64,000 bases of DNA from Methylocystis sp. MJC1. GTDB taxonomy: Bacteria > Pseudomonadota > Alphaproteobacteria > Rhizobiales > Beijerinckiaceae. The stretch covers positions 1,401,001-1,465,000 of the forward strand of contig NZ_CP107558.1 in the NCBI RefSeq assembly GCF_026427715.1, in the 5' to 3' direction. This document shows positions 39,961 through 49,923 of the stretch, in pieces. Every line of letters begins with the position of its first letter. Position 1 is the first letter of the stretch. Position numbers and translations under genes: made by a program. The notes under the pieces were generated by a model that was not told the origin of the DNA, did no database searches, and saw nothing but the letters and a program-made list of their open reading frames with translations.

Positions 39961-39987
39961 AAAAAGAAACGGCGCCCGTGGGCGCCG
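39961..39987 (-). terminator. Rho-independent terminator of glnK-amtB
   Basis: A stem cggcgccc / gggcgccg with a 2-base loop is followed on the minus strand by tttcttttt. It lies 35 bp after the amtB stop. Confidence 0.85.
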
Positions 39988-40021
39988 CTCCATCTTTTGC
40001 TTGGGGATAGATCAGCAATCG

Positions 40022-41494
40022 TCAGTAATTGTAAGCGCGCTCGCCGTGATTGGTGATGTCCAGGCCCTCGCGCTCCTGATCGGGCGCCGGACGCAGGCCG
40101 ACGATGAGGTCGACGACCTTGTAGAGGATCGCGGAGCCAATGCCCGAGAAGAGCAGCGTCGCGACGACCGCCGTGCCCTGCGCCTTCATCTGGGCGACCA
40201 TGTCGTAGGTGCCGGCGTAGCTCTCGAGATTGGTGTAGTCGGTGATGCCGACGCCGCCAAAGTCGGGATTGACCAGCAGGCCGGTCGCCAGAGCGCCGGT
40301 GATGCCGCCGATGCAGTGCACGCCGAAGACGTCGAGCGCGTCGTCATAGCCGAGCTTCTTCTTGATCACGTCGACGAAGAAGAGGCAGATCGGGGAGACG
40401 GCGAGGCCGAGCACGATCGAGCCCATGGGGCCGGCGTAGCCGGAGGCCGGCGTCGCCGCGACGAGGCCAGCGACCGCGCCGGTGATGAGGCCGAGCAGCG
40501 AGGGCTTGCCCTTGATCAGCCACTCCACGATCATCCACGACAGCGCTGCAGCGGCGGTCGCGACCATGGTGTTGACGAAGGCGAGGGCCGTCGTGCCATT
40601 GGCTTCGAGGTTGGAGCCGGCGTTGAAGCCGAACCAGCCGACCCACAGCAGCGAGGCGCCGACCATCGACAGCGTCAGCGAATGCGGCGGCAGCGCTTCC
40701 TTGCCATACCCAATGCGCTTGCCCACGATGATGGCGCCGACCAGGCCCGCGATGCCCGCGTTGATGTGGACGACGGTGCCGCCCGCGAAGTCCAGCGCGC
40801 CCTTGCCGGCGAGCCAGCCGACATTGCTGGCGATCTCGTCGATCTTCGCCTGAGCGGCGGCCTTGGCGGCTTCGTCGGGCGCGGCGGCGAGCTGGGTCGC
40901 GGCGTCGACCAGAGCGTTCGGATCAGCAACCCCCCACACCCAATGCGCGATCGGGAAGTAGATGAAGGTGACCCACAGCGCCGTGAAGAGCAGAACGGCC
41001 GAGAACTTCATACGCTCGGCGAAGGCGCCGATGATGAGGGCCGGGGTGATCATGGCGAAGGTCATCTGGAAGACGAAGAAGGCGAATTCCGGAATGACAT
41101 GGCCCGGCGTGAAGGTCGGCGCATTGGCGGACGCCGTCACGCCCTTCAGGAAGAGCTTGTTGAAGCCGCCGACATAATGGTTGAGCGAGCCGCCGTCGCC
41201 AAAGGCGAAGGAGTAGCCGTAGACCGCCCAGATCACGCCGACGAGCGAGACGATCGCGAAGGTCTGCGACAGAATGGCCGCCATGTTCTTGGTGCGCACC
41301 AGGCCGCCGTAGAACAGCGCGAGGCCCGGGATCGACATCATCAGCACGAGGAGCGACGAGGTCAGCATCCAGGCGGTGTCGCCGGGGTTGGGCGTGGGAT
41401 CGTTGCCCGCGAAGGCCGATCCTGCCATCGCAACGAGCGCCGCTCCCGCGAGGGTCGAAGCCGCGAACGCGCTCCGAGACGAAGGAAGTTTCAT
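40022..41494 (-). CDS. amtB: Ammonium transporter AmtB
   Basis: AmtB conducts ammonium into the cell. The 490-aa protein has a cleavable signal peptide (up to about residue 29), then eleven helices with the family segments LALFYGGLVRTKNM, HVIPEFAFFVFQMTFAMITPAL, IAHWVWG, GGTVVHINAGIAGLVGA with the first pore His, and FGVHCIGGITGA with the second. It lies 34 bp downstream of glnK, its inhibitory partner, and ends before a clear terminator. The unit is probably driven by the sigma-54 promoter upstream of glnK. Confidence 0.97.
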   Translation of the reverse strand: MKLPSSRSAFAASTLAGAALVAMAGSAFAGNDPTPNPGDTAWMLTSSLLVLMMSIPGLALFYGGLVRTKNMAAILSQTFAIVSLVGVIWAVYGYSFAFGDGGSLNHYVGGFNKLFLKGVTASANAPTFTPGHVIPEFAFFVFQMTFAMITPALIIGAFAERMKFSAVLLFTALWVTFIYFPIAHWVWGVADPNALVDAATQLAAAPDEAAKAAAQAKIDEIASNVGWLAGKGALDFAGGTVVHINAGIAGLVGAIIVGKRIGYGKEALPPHSLTLSMVGASLLWVGWFGFNAGSNLEANGTTALAFVNTMVATAAAALSWMIVEWLIKGKPSLLGLITGAVAGLVAATPASGYAGPMGSIVLGLAVSPICLFFVDVIKKKLGYDDALDVFGVHCIGGITGALATGLLVNPDFGGVGITDYTNLESYAGTYDMVAQMKAQGTAVVATLLFSGIGSAILYKVVDLIVGLRPAPDQEREGLDITNHGERAYNY

Positions 41495-41528
41495 GTAGAA
41501 AAGCTCCTGGTTTTCGGGAGGGTGGCGA

Positions 41529-41915
<387 letters not shown>

Positions 41916-41980
41916 TCAAGCGGAACGCCGCAGCGGCGCGGTCGTTTGGAGAGAGCGCTGGCGCGCCCGGCACGATTGCC

Positions 41981-41996
41981 ATCAAAAGCCGTGCCA
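41981..41996 (-). promoter_or_regulatory. Sigma-54 promoter for glnK-amtB
   Basis: On the minus strand the sequence is TGGCACGGCTTTTGAT. It matches TGGCACG-N4-TTGCW in all but the one -12 base (TTGA for TTGC). It lies 114 bp upstream of glnK with no gene between. The intervening 300-bp gap otherwise holds no gene; NtrC sites upstream were not clearly seen. Confidence 0.75.
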
Positions 41997-42173
41997 GCGG
42001 CTGTGGTTCCTGAAATCATAGGGATTTGCGTGGAGTGGGGGCGACGACCGCCCGCCCCCAGGCTGCGTATCGGCGGCTTGCGTCAACGGAAAAGCTTGGA
42101 GTCCCTTGGGACAGCAAGCCAATGGCCGGATTTGAGGGCAAAAACGCCAGGTGCCTCAGTAATAAGCAGGCGC

Positions 42174-43037
42174 CTAAATATTGGTGCGCAGGCGGATGAG
42201 TCCTTCCTGCGCCGCGGACGCGAGCAGCCGACCGTCGCGCGCGTAGATGCGGCCGAGGGTCAGGCCGCGCGCGTGCGAGGCCGCGGGGCTCTCCTGGACA
42301 TAAAGCAGCCAGTCGTCGACGCGCGGCCGTTCGTGAAGCCAAAGCGCATGATCGAGGCTGGCGACCTGGATCTTCGGATCGAAAATATTGCGACCGTGCG
42401 CGACGAGCGCCGTGTTGAGCAGCGTCATGTCGGAAAGATAGGCGAGGATCGCCGTGTGGACGGCTTCGTCCTCGGGGAGGGGGCCTTGCACCCGGAACCA
42501 GATCTTTTGCCCTGCGGCGTTGGGGGCGATGAGCGTTTCCGGGGCGACGATGCGCATGTCGAGCGCGCTGGCGCGGGCCATCCAATTCGCTGCCGGCTGC
42601 GGCAGAAAGGCCCGGAATCGGTCGACGAGATCGTGGATGGGCTCCAGACTCTCGGGCGCCGGTGTCTCCGGCATGGCGACCGCGTGGGCAAATCCCTCTT
42701 CGCGGCGCTGGTAGGAGGCTGCAAGCGAGAAAATCGCGCGCCCGCGCTGCGTCGCGACGCAGCGGCGCGTGGCGAAGCTCTTGCCGTCGCGGATGCGCTC
42801 CACCGCAAAATCGATCGGAATTTGCGGATCGCCCGCCAGGATGAAATAGGCGTGGAGGGAATGCGCGGGCCGGTCGGCGTCGACGGTTCGCGTCGCGGCG
42901 ACAAGAGCCTGGGCGACGACCTGTCCGCCATAGAGGTGTCTACCCGCGCAGGCCGGACTATGGCCCCGAAAGCGATCCTCTCCCAGCGTCTCCAGATCGA
43001 GGAGAGCGACGATTTCGCGGGCGGGCGCGTCATCCAT
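42174..43037 (-). CDS. tesB: Acyl-CoA thioesterase II
   Basis: TesB hydrolyses acyl-CoA to free acid and CoA. The 287-aa protein has the double hotdog fold: HLYGGQVVAQALVAATRTV near residue 35, SLHAYFILAGD, RDGKSFATRRCVATQRGRAIFSL, and in the second half LNTALVAHGRNIF and SLDHALWLHERPRVDDWLLY, with the catalytic-Asp region H-A-L-W. It ends the trmB-cnoX-LonN-trm112-tesB unit and lies next to glnK-amtB; the glnK-amtB-tesB grouping is also known in E. coli. Confidence 0.94.
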   Translation of the reverse strand: MDDAPAREIVALLDLETLGEDRFRGHSPACAGRHLYGGQVVAQALVAATRTVDADRPAHSLHAYFILAGDPQIPIDFAVERIRDGKSFATRRCVATQRGRAIFSLAASYQRREEGFAHAVAMPETPAPESLEPIHDLVDRFRAFLPQPAANWMARASALDMRIVAPETLIAPNAAGQKIWFRVQGPLPEDEAVHTAILAYLSDMTLLNTALVAHGRNIFDPKIQVASLDHALWLHERPRVDDWLLYVQESPAASHARGLTLGRIYARDGRLLASAAQEGLIRLRTNI

Positions 43038-43052
43038 TGCGGATGCGCCGCG

Positions 43053-43280
43053 TCACTCGATCGGCCGCGCCTCTTCCGGCAGCATGATCGGAATGCCGTC
43101 GCGGATGGGATAGGCGAGCCGCGCCGAGCGTGAAATCAGCTCCTGGCGCGCGCGGTCATATTCGAGCGTCGTCTTTGTCAGCGGGCAAACGAGAATCTCC
43201 AAAAGGCGCGGATCGACCTTCGTCGCCTCCGGCGCGCTGGCTTCCTGGTTCTCGGCGCCGGCCTCGATGTTCTCGCTCAT
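43053..43280 (-). CDS. Trm112-family protein
   Basis: The 75-aa protein has the core [21 protein letters not shown] and then [24 protein letters not shown], as in the YcaR/Trm112 family. Trm112 in eukaryotes activates methyltransferases, and bacterial homologues have an unsettled role. The N-terminal 20 residues are acidic and disordered-looking. Only one cysteine is kept, so no zinc site is expected. It lies 31 bp downstream of the Lon-N gene. Confidence 0.9.
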   Translation of the reverse strand: MSENIEAGAENQEASAPEATKVDPRLLEILVCPLTKTTLEYDRARQELISRSARLAYPIRDGIPIMLPEEARPIE

Positions 43281-43311
43281 CTCGCGTTTTCCCGTGTTTT
43301 AGCGGCTGCGC

Positions 43312-43980
43312 TCAGTGCCACTGTTGTCCTTCGCCGTCGCCAAGCGCCATGTCGAGCTTCGCGAGGGTGACGAGCGTTTCCGCCCGAGTCTTGAGGTCGA
43401 TGGCCTCGATGAGCGCCTGTTTTTCATTGGCGCCGAAAGGGGACATCATCGCCAGCGCGTTGACCAGCGTTTCGGTGGGCGCGGCGTCTATGCTCGCCCA
43501 GTCGATCTCGAGTTTCGAATAATCTGCGAAATTACGCAACATCCCCACCATCGCCTCGCGATCCACGGCGCTTTCGCCGGCGCCGGGCAGAAGATCGGCG
43601 TCGAATCCGTCATAGTTCACGCGAAACTGGCGGTAGGGGGGCCCGGCCGCGAGCTCGTCGCCGAGACGGAAGCGTGCGATGCCCGTGAGCGTGACGAGGT
43701 AGCGCCCGTCCCCGGTTTCGGAAAAGCGGGTCAGGCGTCCGGCGCAGCCGATCTGGAAGAGGCGGGGCGTCACTGTGGCGCCGTCGCCTCCCGGCAGGGG
43801 TTGGATCATGCCGATCAATCGATTGCCGGCGATGGCCGCGTCGACCATGGCCACGTAACGCGGCTCGAAAATATTGAGCGGCAACTCCCCACGCGGCAGC
43901 AACACAGCCCCCGTCAACGGAAAAACGGGAAGGATTCCCGGAAGTTCGGCAATGTCCGTATAGGGGTGGTTCATGCTCAT
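43312..43980 (-). CDS. Lon-substrate-binding-domain protein
   Basis: The 222-aa product is a stand-alone Lon N-domain: LPVFPLTGAVLLPRGELPLNIFEPRYVAMV at the start, with the conserved P-L-x-I-F-E-x-R-Y motif, then IGCAGRLTRFSETGDGRYLVTLTGIARF, and a helical C-terminal part. The role of stand-alone LonN proteins is not settled; substrate handling next to a CnoX-like chaperone is plausible. It lies 39 bp after the thioredoxin gene in the same unit. Confidence 0.92.
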   Translation of the reverse strand: MSMNHPYTDIAELPGILPVFPLTGAVLLPRGELPLNIFEPRYVAMVDAAIAGNRLIGMIQPLPGGDGATVTPRLFQIGCAGRLTRFSETGDGRYLVTLTGIARFRLGDELAAGPPYRQFRVNYDGFDADLLPGAGESAVDREAMVGMLRNFADYSKLEIDWASIDAAPTETLVNALAMMSPFGANEKQALIEAIDLKTRAETLVTLAKLDMALGDGEGQQWH

Positions 43981-44019
43981 GGCGGACGTGCGGCGGATTT
44001 GGGATACCGCCTCTCCCTC

Positions 44020-44913
44020 TTACGAGAAAAGCAGGGTGGAGAGCCGGCGGCGGGCGGCGACGGCCGCTTTGTCCATCGGCCCCCAGGCTTCGAAGAACTG
44101 GACGAGCTGCTTCCTGGCCCCATCGTCGTTCCAACTACGGTCGCGCCGGATGATTTCAAGAAGCGCGTTGGCCGCTTCTTCGCGTCTGTCTTTGGCGTTG
44201 AGCGCGAGAGCGAGATCGAAATAGGCCTGAAGATCGTTGGGGTCGAAATTGATCCGGTTCTTGAGGTCTTCGATTTCGCCGAGATCCTGCGCGGCGGTCG
44301 CGTTTTCGATCGCGGCGGCGGCGGCGGCGACATCCACGTCCTTCCGGGTCGATTCCGGCAAGCGCTCCAGAACGGCGCGCGCCTCGTCCAACTGCCCGGC
44401 CGCGGTATAGAGGCGCGCCAGCATGGCGAAGGCCTTCGGATTGACAGGTTCCTGGCTGGTGAGCTCGGAGAGCAGCGCGTGGGCCGACGCGACGTCGCCC
44501 GCCTCGATCATCTCCTGAACGGCTTCCATCGCGTCCGCCGCGTCTTCGATCGGCCCCACCAGTCGCTCGAGGAACCCCTTGATCTGGCTTTCAGGCAGGG
44601 CGCCGACGAAGCCGTCCACCGGGCGGCCGCGCTGGAAGGCGACGACGGCGGGGATCGACTTGATGCCGAGCTGATCGGCGATTTCGGGTTCGGCGTCGAT
44701 GTTCATTTTGGCGAGTTGGACCTTGCCGCCCGTCGCTGCGACGAGCCGCTCGAGGATTGGCGCAAGCTGCTTGCAAGGGCCGCACCAGGGCGCCCAAAAG
44801 TCCACGAGAACAACCTTGCGCAAGGAAGCTTCGAGGACGTCCATGCGAAAACGCGCCACCGTCGTCTCGATCGGCCCCGTCGCTTCCGCCGCCTTGTTTG
44901 CGAACTCCACCAT
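44020..44913 (-). CDS. Thioredoxin-domain co-chaperone (YbbN/CnoX-like)
   Basis: The 297-aa protein has an N-terminal thioredoxin domain with the active site WCGPC (residues 43-47) and the cis-Pro in KSIPAVVAF, followed by TPR-like helices up to the C-terminus. CnoX protects proteins from oxidative damage and hands them to GroEL or DnaK. E. coli CnoX lacks the redox pair, whereas here both cysteines are kept, so this form may also act as a redox enzyme. It lies 21 bp after trmB. Confidence 0.93.
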   Translation of the reverse strand: MVEFANKAAEATGPIETTVARFRMDVLEASLRKVVLVDFWAPWCGPCKQLAPILERLVAATGGKVQLAKMNIDAEPEIADQLGIKSIPAVVAFQRGRPVDGFVGALPESQIKGFLERLVGPIEDAADAMEAVQEMIEAGDVASAHALLSELTSQEPVNPKAFAMLARLYTAAGQLDEARAVLERLPESTRKDVDVAAAAAAIENATAAQDLGEIEDLKNRINFDPNDLQAYFDLALALNAKDRREEAANALLEIIRRDRSWNDDGARKQLVQFFEAWGPMDKAAVAARRRLSTLLFS

Positions 44914-44934
44914 GCGCCGCTCCCCTCTCGCTTC

Positions 44935-45609
44935 TTATTCCGCCTGTCTGACGAAGGTCAGATAGACCGGACGGCGTCCCGCCGCCATCGCTTTCGCCTC
45001 ATATTTGGTTTGCGTCCAGCCCTCCCAGGGCGCCCGCCAATCCTGCGCCGCTTCCGCCTGCCAGCGGAAGGCGTCGCAGACGCGCAGACGCGCCAGCGTC
45101 CAGGCCGCGTAATCGTCGATGTCGGTCGCAAAGCGCAGCTCGGCCCCCGGTTGCATGACGCGGGCCAGCCGCGCGAGATTCTCGGGCGAGACGAAGCGGC
45201 GCTTGCGATGGCGGCGTTTCGGCCAGGGGTCGGGATAGAAGAGATAGACGCGGGAGAGGCTGGCGTCGGGCAGGCGGTCCAGCACCTCGGCGGCGTCGCC
45301 TCGATAGAGGCGGATATTGGTCAACCCCCGCGCTTCGATGCCGGCGAGCAGCTTCGCCATGCCGTTGATGAAGGGCTCGCAACCGAAGAAATCCACGTCG
45401 GGTTCGCGCGCGGCAACCTCGATGAGATGCTCGCCGCCGCCAAAGCCGATTTCGAGACGGGTTTCACGGCCGGGCCGCAGGGGCAGGGGGGCGGAAAGAT
45501 CGAGCGCGAGCCTTGGCAGTAGGTCTGCGACGAGTTCGCTTTGATGCTGGCGTAACGCCTTGCCCTTGGAGCGGCCGTAGAGGCGACGGTGTGGCGGATG
45601 TTCGTTCAT
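44935..45609 (-). CDS. trmB: tRNA (guanine(46)-N7)-methyltransferase
   Basis: TrmB adds m7G to position 46 of the tRNA variable loop. The 224-aa protein has the SAM-binding region LEIGFGGGEHLIEVA near residue 72, FGCEPFINGM, and the family signature FYPDPWPKRRHRKRRFV near residue 145. The N-terminus (YGRSKGKALRQHQSELV) is typical. It starts the trmB-cnoX-LonN-trm112-tesB unit, with short gaps (15-40 bp) between genes. Confidence 0.95.
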   Translation of the reverse strand: MNEHPPHRRLYGRSKGKALRQHQSELVADLLPRLALDLSAPLPLRPGRETRLEIGFGGGEHLIEVAAREPDVDFFGCEPFINGMAKLLAGIEARGLTNIRLYRGDAAEVLDRLPDASLSRVYLFYPDPWPKRRHRKRRFVSPENLARLARVMQPGAELRFATDIDDYAAWTLARLRVCDAFRWQAEAAQDWRAPWEGWTQTKYEAKAMAAGRRPVYLTFVRQAE

Positions 45610-45771
45610 TGCGCCGAGATAGCCGCGACGGGCGCGGAATGGAAGAGGCGGCGCAGGGCGCGTTTCGTATCAAGTTCTTCGCGCGGCAATTTCACAAAAC
45701 TACTTCTTCAAAATATCGCTAAAAGTGGCGGCGCTTGAATGAGCGGATTGAATATCCTCTTTGGCCGGATT

Positions 45772-46053
45772 TTATTTCATGAATTTCATTGCCGCGAGCA
45801 GAACCCCTAGGAGCGCGATCTGTGTGACAAACAGCCAGCGCAAAATCTCGACCTTGAGATTGGCCGCCAGGGTTTCCATTTTCGCTTCAAGTTTTGTTTC
45901 GAGCCGGTCTACGTCAGCTTTGGTCGCCACGCTGTCGCGCAAGGCGGCGTCGAGCGCTTCAGCATGGGCGCGCGCCTGCTTCTCGTCGAAACCGGCCTCG
46001 CGCAGCCGATCCATATAAGCAAGACGGTCGAAGGTCAGCCCGGCGGTGGTCAT
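45772..46053 (-). CDS. DUF1640-like coiled-coil membrane protein
   Basis: The 93-aa product begins with a predicted Leu-rich region (FDRLAYMDRLREAGFDEKQA), has a heptad-type coiled coil (DVDRLETKLEAKMETLAAN) and ends with a transmembrane helix (LRWLFVTQIALLGVLLAAM). This is the layout of bacterial DUF1640/CCDC90-like proteins, sometimes found beside toxins or mobile genes. Here it sits between metK and trmB. The function is unknown. Confidence 0.8.
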   Translation of the reverse strand: MTTAGLTFDRLAYMDRLREAGFDEKQARAHAEALDAALRDSVATKADVDRLETKLEAKMETLAANLKVEILRWLFVTQIALLGVLLAAMKFMK

Positions 46054-46125
46054 GCGGGCAAGATAGACTTCGACTCCTCAACAATCAATGAGCCGAGGCG
46101 GGCCGCTTCCCGCCGAGCGGGCCGC

Positions 46126-46158
46126 AGCGAAAGGGCCTCTCGCCAATGCGAAAGGCCC
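46126..46158 (-). terminator. Terminator of metK
   Basis: On the minus strand an 11-bp stem with one T-G pair (gggcctttcgc / gcgagaggccc) closes an ATTG loop and is followed by tttcgct, a weak U-tract. It lies 12 bp after the metK stop. Confidence 0.7.
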
Positions 46159-46169
46159 CTCACTTTCGA

Positions 46170-47360
46170 TCAGGCGAAATGCGACTTCAGTGCATCCGCG
46201 AGGTCCGTCTTCTCCCAGGAGAAGCCGCCGTCGGTCTCCGGCGCGCGGCCGAAATGGCCGTAGGAGGAGGTGCGGGCGTAGATCGGACGGTTGAGCTGGA
46301 GATGCTCGCGGATGCCGCGCGGGGTCAGGCGCATGATCTGCGGCAGAACCGCCTCCAGCTTGTCTTCGGCGACATTGCCGGTGCCGTGCAGATCGACATA
46401 GATCGACAGCGGCTCGGCGACGCCGATGGCGTAGGCGAGCTGCAGCGTGCAGCGGTCGGCAAGGCCGGCAGCGACGATGTTCTTGGCGAGATAGCGCGCG
46501 GCGTAAGCGGCCGAGCGGTCGACCTTGGTCGGGTCTTTGCCGGAGAAAGCGCCGCCGCCATGCGGGGCCGCGCCGCCGTAAGTGTCCACAATGATCTTGC
46601 GGCCGGTGAGGCCGGCGTCGCCATCGGGGCCGCCGATGAAGAACTTGCCGGTCGGATTGACGTGCCAGACGGTCTTGTCGGTGATCCAGCCCTGGGGCAG
46701 CGCCTCGCGGATATAGGGCTCGGCCAAAGCGCGAACGTCGGCGGGCGTCAGGCTCTCGTCGACATGCTGATGCGAGAGGACAATCTGGGTCGCCTCGACC
46801 GGCTTGCCGTCGACATAACGCACGGTCACCTGGCTCTTGGCGTCCGGGCCGAGGCCCTTCTCCTTGCCGCTGTGACGCGCATGCGCCAGCTTCTCGAGGA
46901 TCTTGTGCGAATAATAGAGCGGCGCTGGCATCAGATCGGGCGTCTCGCGCACGGCGTAGCCGAACATGATGCCCTGGTCGCCCGCGCCTTCGTCCTTGTT
47001 GCCGCTGGCGTCGACGCCCTGGGCGATGTCGACGGATTGCTCGTGCAGCAGGACCTCGACCTTCGTAGTGTTCCAGTGGAAGCCATGCTGCTCGTAGCCG
47101 ATCGTGCGGATGGCGTTGCGGGCGATCTCGATGATCCGATCGAAGGGAATATGCGGGCCGCGCACTTCGCCGGCGATCACGACGCGGTTCGTGGTGGCGA
47201 GCGTCTCGGCGGCGACACGGATGGCGTAGGGGTCGACGCCCGCCTTCGGGCCTTCGCGGAAGAATTCGTCGACGATTTCGTCGGAGATGCGGTCGCAGAC
47301 TTTGTCCGGGTGGCCTTCGGAAACGGACTCGCTGGTGAAAAGATAATTCTTCCGGGTCAC
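46170..47360 (-). CDS. metK: S-adenosylmethionine synthetase
   Basis: MetK makes SAM from methionine and ATP. The 396-aa protein has [20 protein letters not shown] at the start, [10 protein letters not shown] and the P-loop-like [23 protein letters not shown]. The start is GTG at 47360, with GGGAG eight bases upstream; the TTG at 47375 is less likely. No riboswitch is evident to me in the 140 bp upstream. It lies between lnt/xre and DUF1640/trmB as in other Rhizobiales. Confidence 0.97.
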   Translation of the reverse strand: MTRKNYLFTSESVSEGHPDKVCDRISDEIVDEFFREGPKAGVDPYAIRVAAETLATTNRVVIAGEVRGPHIPFDRIIEIARNAIRTIGYEQHGFHWNTTKVEVLLHEQSVDIAQGVDASGNKDEGAGDQGIMFGYAVRETPDLMPAPLYYSHKILEKLAHARHSGKEKGLGPDAKSQVTVRYVDGKPVEATQIVLSHQHVDESLTPADVRALAEPYIREALPQGWITDKTVWHVNPTGKFFIGGPDGDAGLTGRKIIVDTYGGAAPHGGGAFSGKDPTKVDRSAAYAARYLAKNIVAAGLADRCTLQLAYAIGVAEPLSIYVDLHGTGNVAEDKLEAVLPQIMRLTPRGIREHLQLNRPIYARTSSYGHFGRAPETDGGFSWEKTDLADALKSHFA

Positions 47361-47500
47361 TTCAGAATCTCCCAATGGCCGCCAGCGCCTGATCTGGACG
47401 CGAAATAATGGACGGTCTGGCTTCTGATCTGCCAGTCTGCGTTCGTTACGTCAAGCCAACTAGGTGGAAATCGTTCGATAAACAGAACTTGCGCTGCGGA

Positions 47501-47920
47501 TCAGCCCTCGTTGGCGCCGTCGCTATCGGCGAGAGTCGTTACAAGGTCGAGGACGCGCTTTCGGATTTTGGCATCCTTGATTCGGGCGAAAGCCCGATTG
47601 AGGTGCAGCCCCTCGGCCGTTGATAGGAAGTCGACGACATATTGTGAGGAGGATTCTTCCGCGGAGCCGCCGTTCCCCTCGGCCGACCCTAGTGCGGGCG
47701 CGCCTTCGAAAAAAAACGAGGGAGGGACATTGAGGGTTTTGGAAATCTGTTGTAACCGGCTTGCGCCGATGCGATTCAATCCCTTCTCGTATTTTTGGAC
47801 CTGCTGAAAGGTTAGGCCCAAGGCTTCGCCGAGCTTTTCCTGACTCATCTTCATCAGTATCCGTTGCATGCGCACCCGGCTGCCGACGTGACGGTCGATG
47901 GGATCTGGCGTCTTCTTCAC
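47501..47920 (-). CDS. Xre-family helix-turn-helix regulator
   Basis: The 139-aa protein begins DPIDRHVGSRVRMQRILMKM and has an HTH_3 fold with SQEKLGEALGLTFQQVQKYEKGLNRIGASRL. A FFFEGAPALG linker leads to a helical C-terminal part that may dimerise. The start is GTG at 47920, with AGGAGG eight bases upstream. This gene is a fixed neighbour of lnt and metK in many Rhizobiales, where it is a conserved regulator of unknown target. Confidence 0.9.
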   Translation of the reverse strand: MKKTPDPIDRHVGSRVRMQRILMKMSQEKLGEALGLTFQQVQKYEKGLNRIGASRLQQISKTLNVPPSFFFEGAPALGSAEGNGGSAEESSSQYVVDFLSTAEGLHLNRAFARIKDAKIRKRVLDLVTTLADSDGANEG

Positions 47921-48124
47921 TTCAACGACCTCCTGCCGCGTTTTAGCCGAACGGCGATCAATTGCAAACAGGCGATCGATTAGGGGCTGAATCCGGATAA
48001 ATAACTCTTTTTTTGGTGCGTTTCGGTCAGTGCGTCCTCTGCGCAGCAAGTGCAGCATCGGCGCTGACCAACATTTGTAAGCAAGCAAGTTATAAAAGAT
48101 AACGGCGTGAGCTATAAGTGTTTT

Positions 48125-49759
48125 TTAGCCTCGCCAGCGCCCAGCCAAAGCGGCGATCAGCAGGAGCGCCCATAGTATCGGGAAGACGATCGTCCCACGG
48201 CCAACGAACAGCGGCTCGGCGATCGCCTTGGGCAGCCCTCCGTCGATCAGCCCCTCTTCGCCGAGCGGGAGCGAATCGATGATCCGGCCATAGGGGTCGA
48301 CGATCGCCGAAATGCCCGTGTTGGCGACGCGAACCAGAGGAAGCCCTTCCTCTATGGCGCGCAGGCGGGCTTGGGCGAAATGCTGATACGGCCCGGGCGT
48401 TTTGCCGAACCAGCCGTCATTGGTGACGTTGAGAAGCAGTTGCGGACGCTTGCCATCTTTATCCCTGGCCGCCGCTTCGCCCGGGAAGACCGCCTCGTAG
48501 CAGACGAGCGGCGCGATCAGCGGCAGGCCGGGCGCTGCGAGCGTGCGCGGGCCCTGTCCCTGGTCCCATGTGCCCGGAACCAGATGCGAGACGCCGAGCG
48601 GCCGCAACAATCCTTCGAGCGGCAAATATTCCCCGAAGGGAACGAGATGCATCTTGTCATAGAAAGCGAGTATCCGACCGTTCTGAAAAACCTCGACTGA
48701 GTTGAATATTTTCCCGCGCTTGCCGCCGCCGTCGCCTTCGACTCGCGCCGCGCCGGTGATCAGCACCTTGCCTTGCAGGGCGCGGGCGATGGCCGAAAGC
48801 GCTTGCGGCTCGCGCGACAGAACGTAGGGGAAGGCGGACTCCGGCCAGATGAGATGCGTGACGTCGGAGACGCCGGTGCGCTCCGGGCCGGTCGCACGGT
48901 CCGAAAGCGCGAGATAATGTCTCAGTATGTCTTGTCCGTTCTCCGGGCGGAATTTGGCGTCCTGCGGCAGATTGGGTTGCATGAGCCGCAGCTTGACGCC
49001 CTCGACAAACTCCCTCTCGCTCCTTGCGAGCCTTAGGGCGCCATAGGCCGCGAGCGCGAATAGAAGTAGGGCGGCCGTCCAGGCGGCCGCGTTGGAAAGA
49101 AAGCGCTGGCCGAGGCGTCGGTCGAGGACGGTGGCGGGCGCGGCGAAGATGACGATCGCGAATAGATCGAGGCCATGAAGTCCGACAAGCGACGCCGCCT
49201 GACCGATCGGGCCCGCCTGCGCGAGCGCCATGCCGACGTCGTTCCAGGGGAAGCCGGTCAGAATATGGCCGCGCAGCCACTCCGAAGCGCCCAGCCCTGT
49301 GGCCAGCGCAAAAATCCTCAGACTGCCCGACGACCACAGGAGACGCGACAGCGCGAAGCCGAAAGCCGGGAAGAAGGCGAGAGCTGCGGGCAAGCCGAGC
49401 ACGGCGAGGGGAATGGCCCAGGCGAATTGGTCGGCTTCGACGAGCATGGCCGCGCCGAGCCACCAGAGGCTTGCAAGGAAATAGCCGAAGCCGAGCCACC
49501 ATCCCGCCGCTGCGGCGGATCGGATCGGCGCGAAGCTGAAGCGCCCGCCTTGCACGGCGGAGCCGTCGATCAGCCACACGGCCGTCGTCAGCGGAATCGC
49601 CATGGCGGGCGCGAAATCGAAGGGAGGCAGGGCCAGTGCGCCAGCCGCGCCCGCGACCAGGGCGAGCAAGCGACGGGTCCAGCCGTCGGCGAGAATGACG
49701 CGTTGCGGCAGAGAGGTCAGTCCAGCCCGAGCGCTCGTCAATTCGGCAATTTGCGCCAT
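48125..49759 (-). CDS. lnt: Apolipoprotein N-acyltransferase
   Basis: Lnt adds the third acyl chain to lipoproteins in the inner membrane. The 544-aa protein has about six N-terminal helices and a nitrilase-like domain: the catalytic Glu in WPESAFP, the Lys in FYDKMHLVPFGEYLPLEGLL and the Cys in VCYEAVFPGE. GWFGKTPGPYQH and ANTGISAIVDPYGRI follow. Length is typical. It lies 164 bp downstream of the corC gene, which is transcribed first. Confidence 0.96.
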   Translation of the reverse strand: MAQIAELTSARAGLTSLPQRVILADGWTRRLLALVAGAAGALALPPFDFAPAMAIPLTTAVWLIDGSAVQGGRFSFAPIRSAAAAGWWLGFGYFLASLWWLGAAMLVEADQFAWAIPLAVLGLPAALAFFPAFGFALSRLLWSSGSLRIFALATGLGASEWLRGHILTGFPWNDVGMALAQAGPIGQAASLVGLHGLDLFAIVIFAAPATVLDRRLGQRFLSNAAAWTAALLLFALAAYGALRLARSEREFVEGVKLRLMQPNLPQDAKFRPENGQDILRHYLALSDRATGPERTGVSDVTHLIWPESAFPYVLSREPQALSAIARALQGKVLITGAARVEGDGGGKRGKIFNSVEVFQNGRILAFYDKMHLVPFGEYLPLEGLLRPLGVSHLVPGTWDQGQGPRTLAAPGLPLIAPLVCYEAVFPGEAAARDKDGKRPQLLLNVTNDGWFGKTPGPYQHFAQARLRAIEEGLPLVRVANTGISAIVDPYGRIIDSLPLGEEGLIDGGLPKAIAEPLFVGRGTIVFPILWALLLIAALAGRWRG

Positions 49760-49923
49760 CGGTTTGGAGTCTCCCAGAATCGGCGGTCCGACTCTAGCCG
49801 CTTTCGGGGCAAGGCAAAGGCTGAGATGTGGGGCGATTATGATTTGGCTTGCGGCGGAAGCGTGGACCGCGAGTCGTCAGCTCGCTCTTATATTGCGCGC
49901 CTGAAGGCGCGCGGTCCCCTCTG

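Noticed and set aside
43315..45522. A 735-residue plus-strand frame across LonN, cnoX-like and trmB.
   Set aside because: It is antisense to three confident genes and has no recognisable domain.
47361..47500. Considered a SAM-type riboswitch upstream of metK.
   Set aside because: I could not find a convincing conserved core in this stretch; a covariance search would decide.
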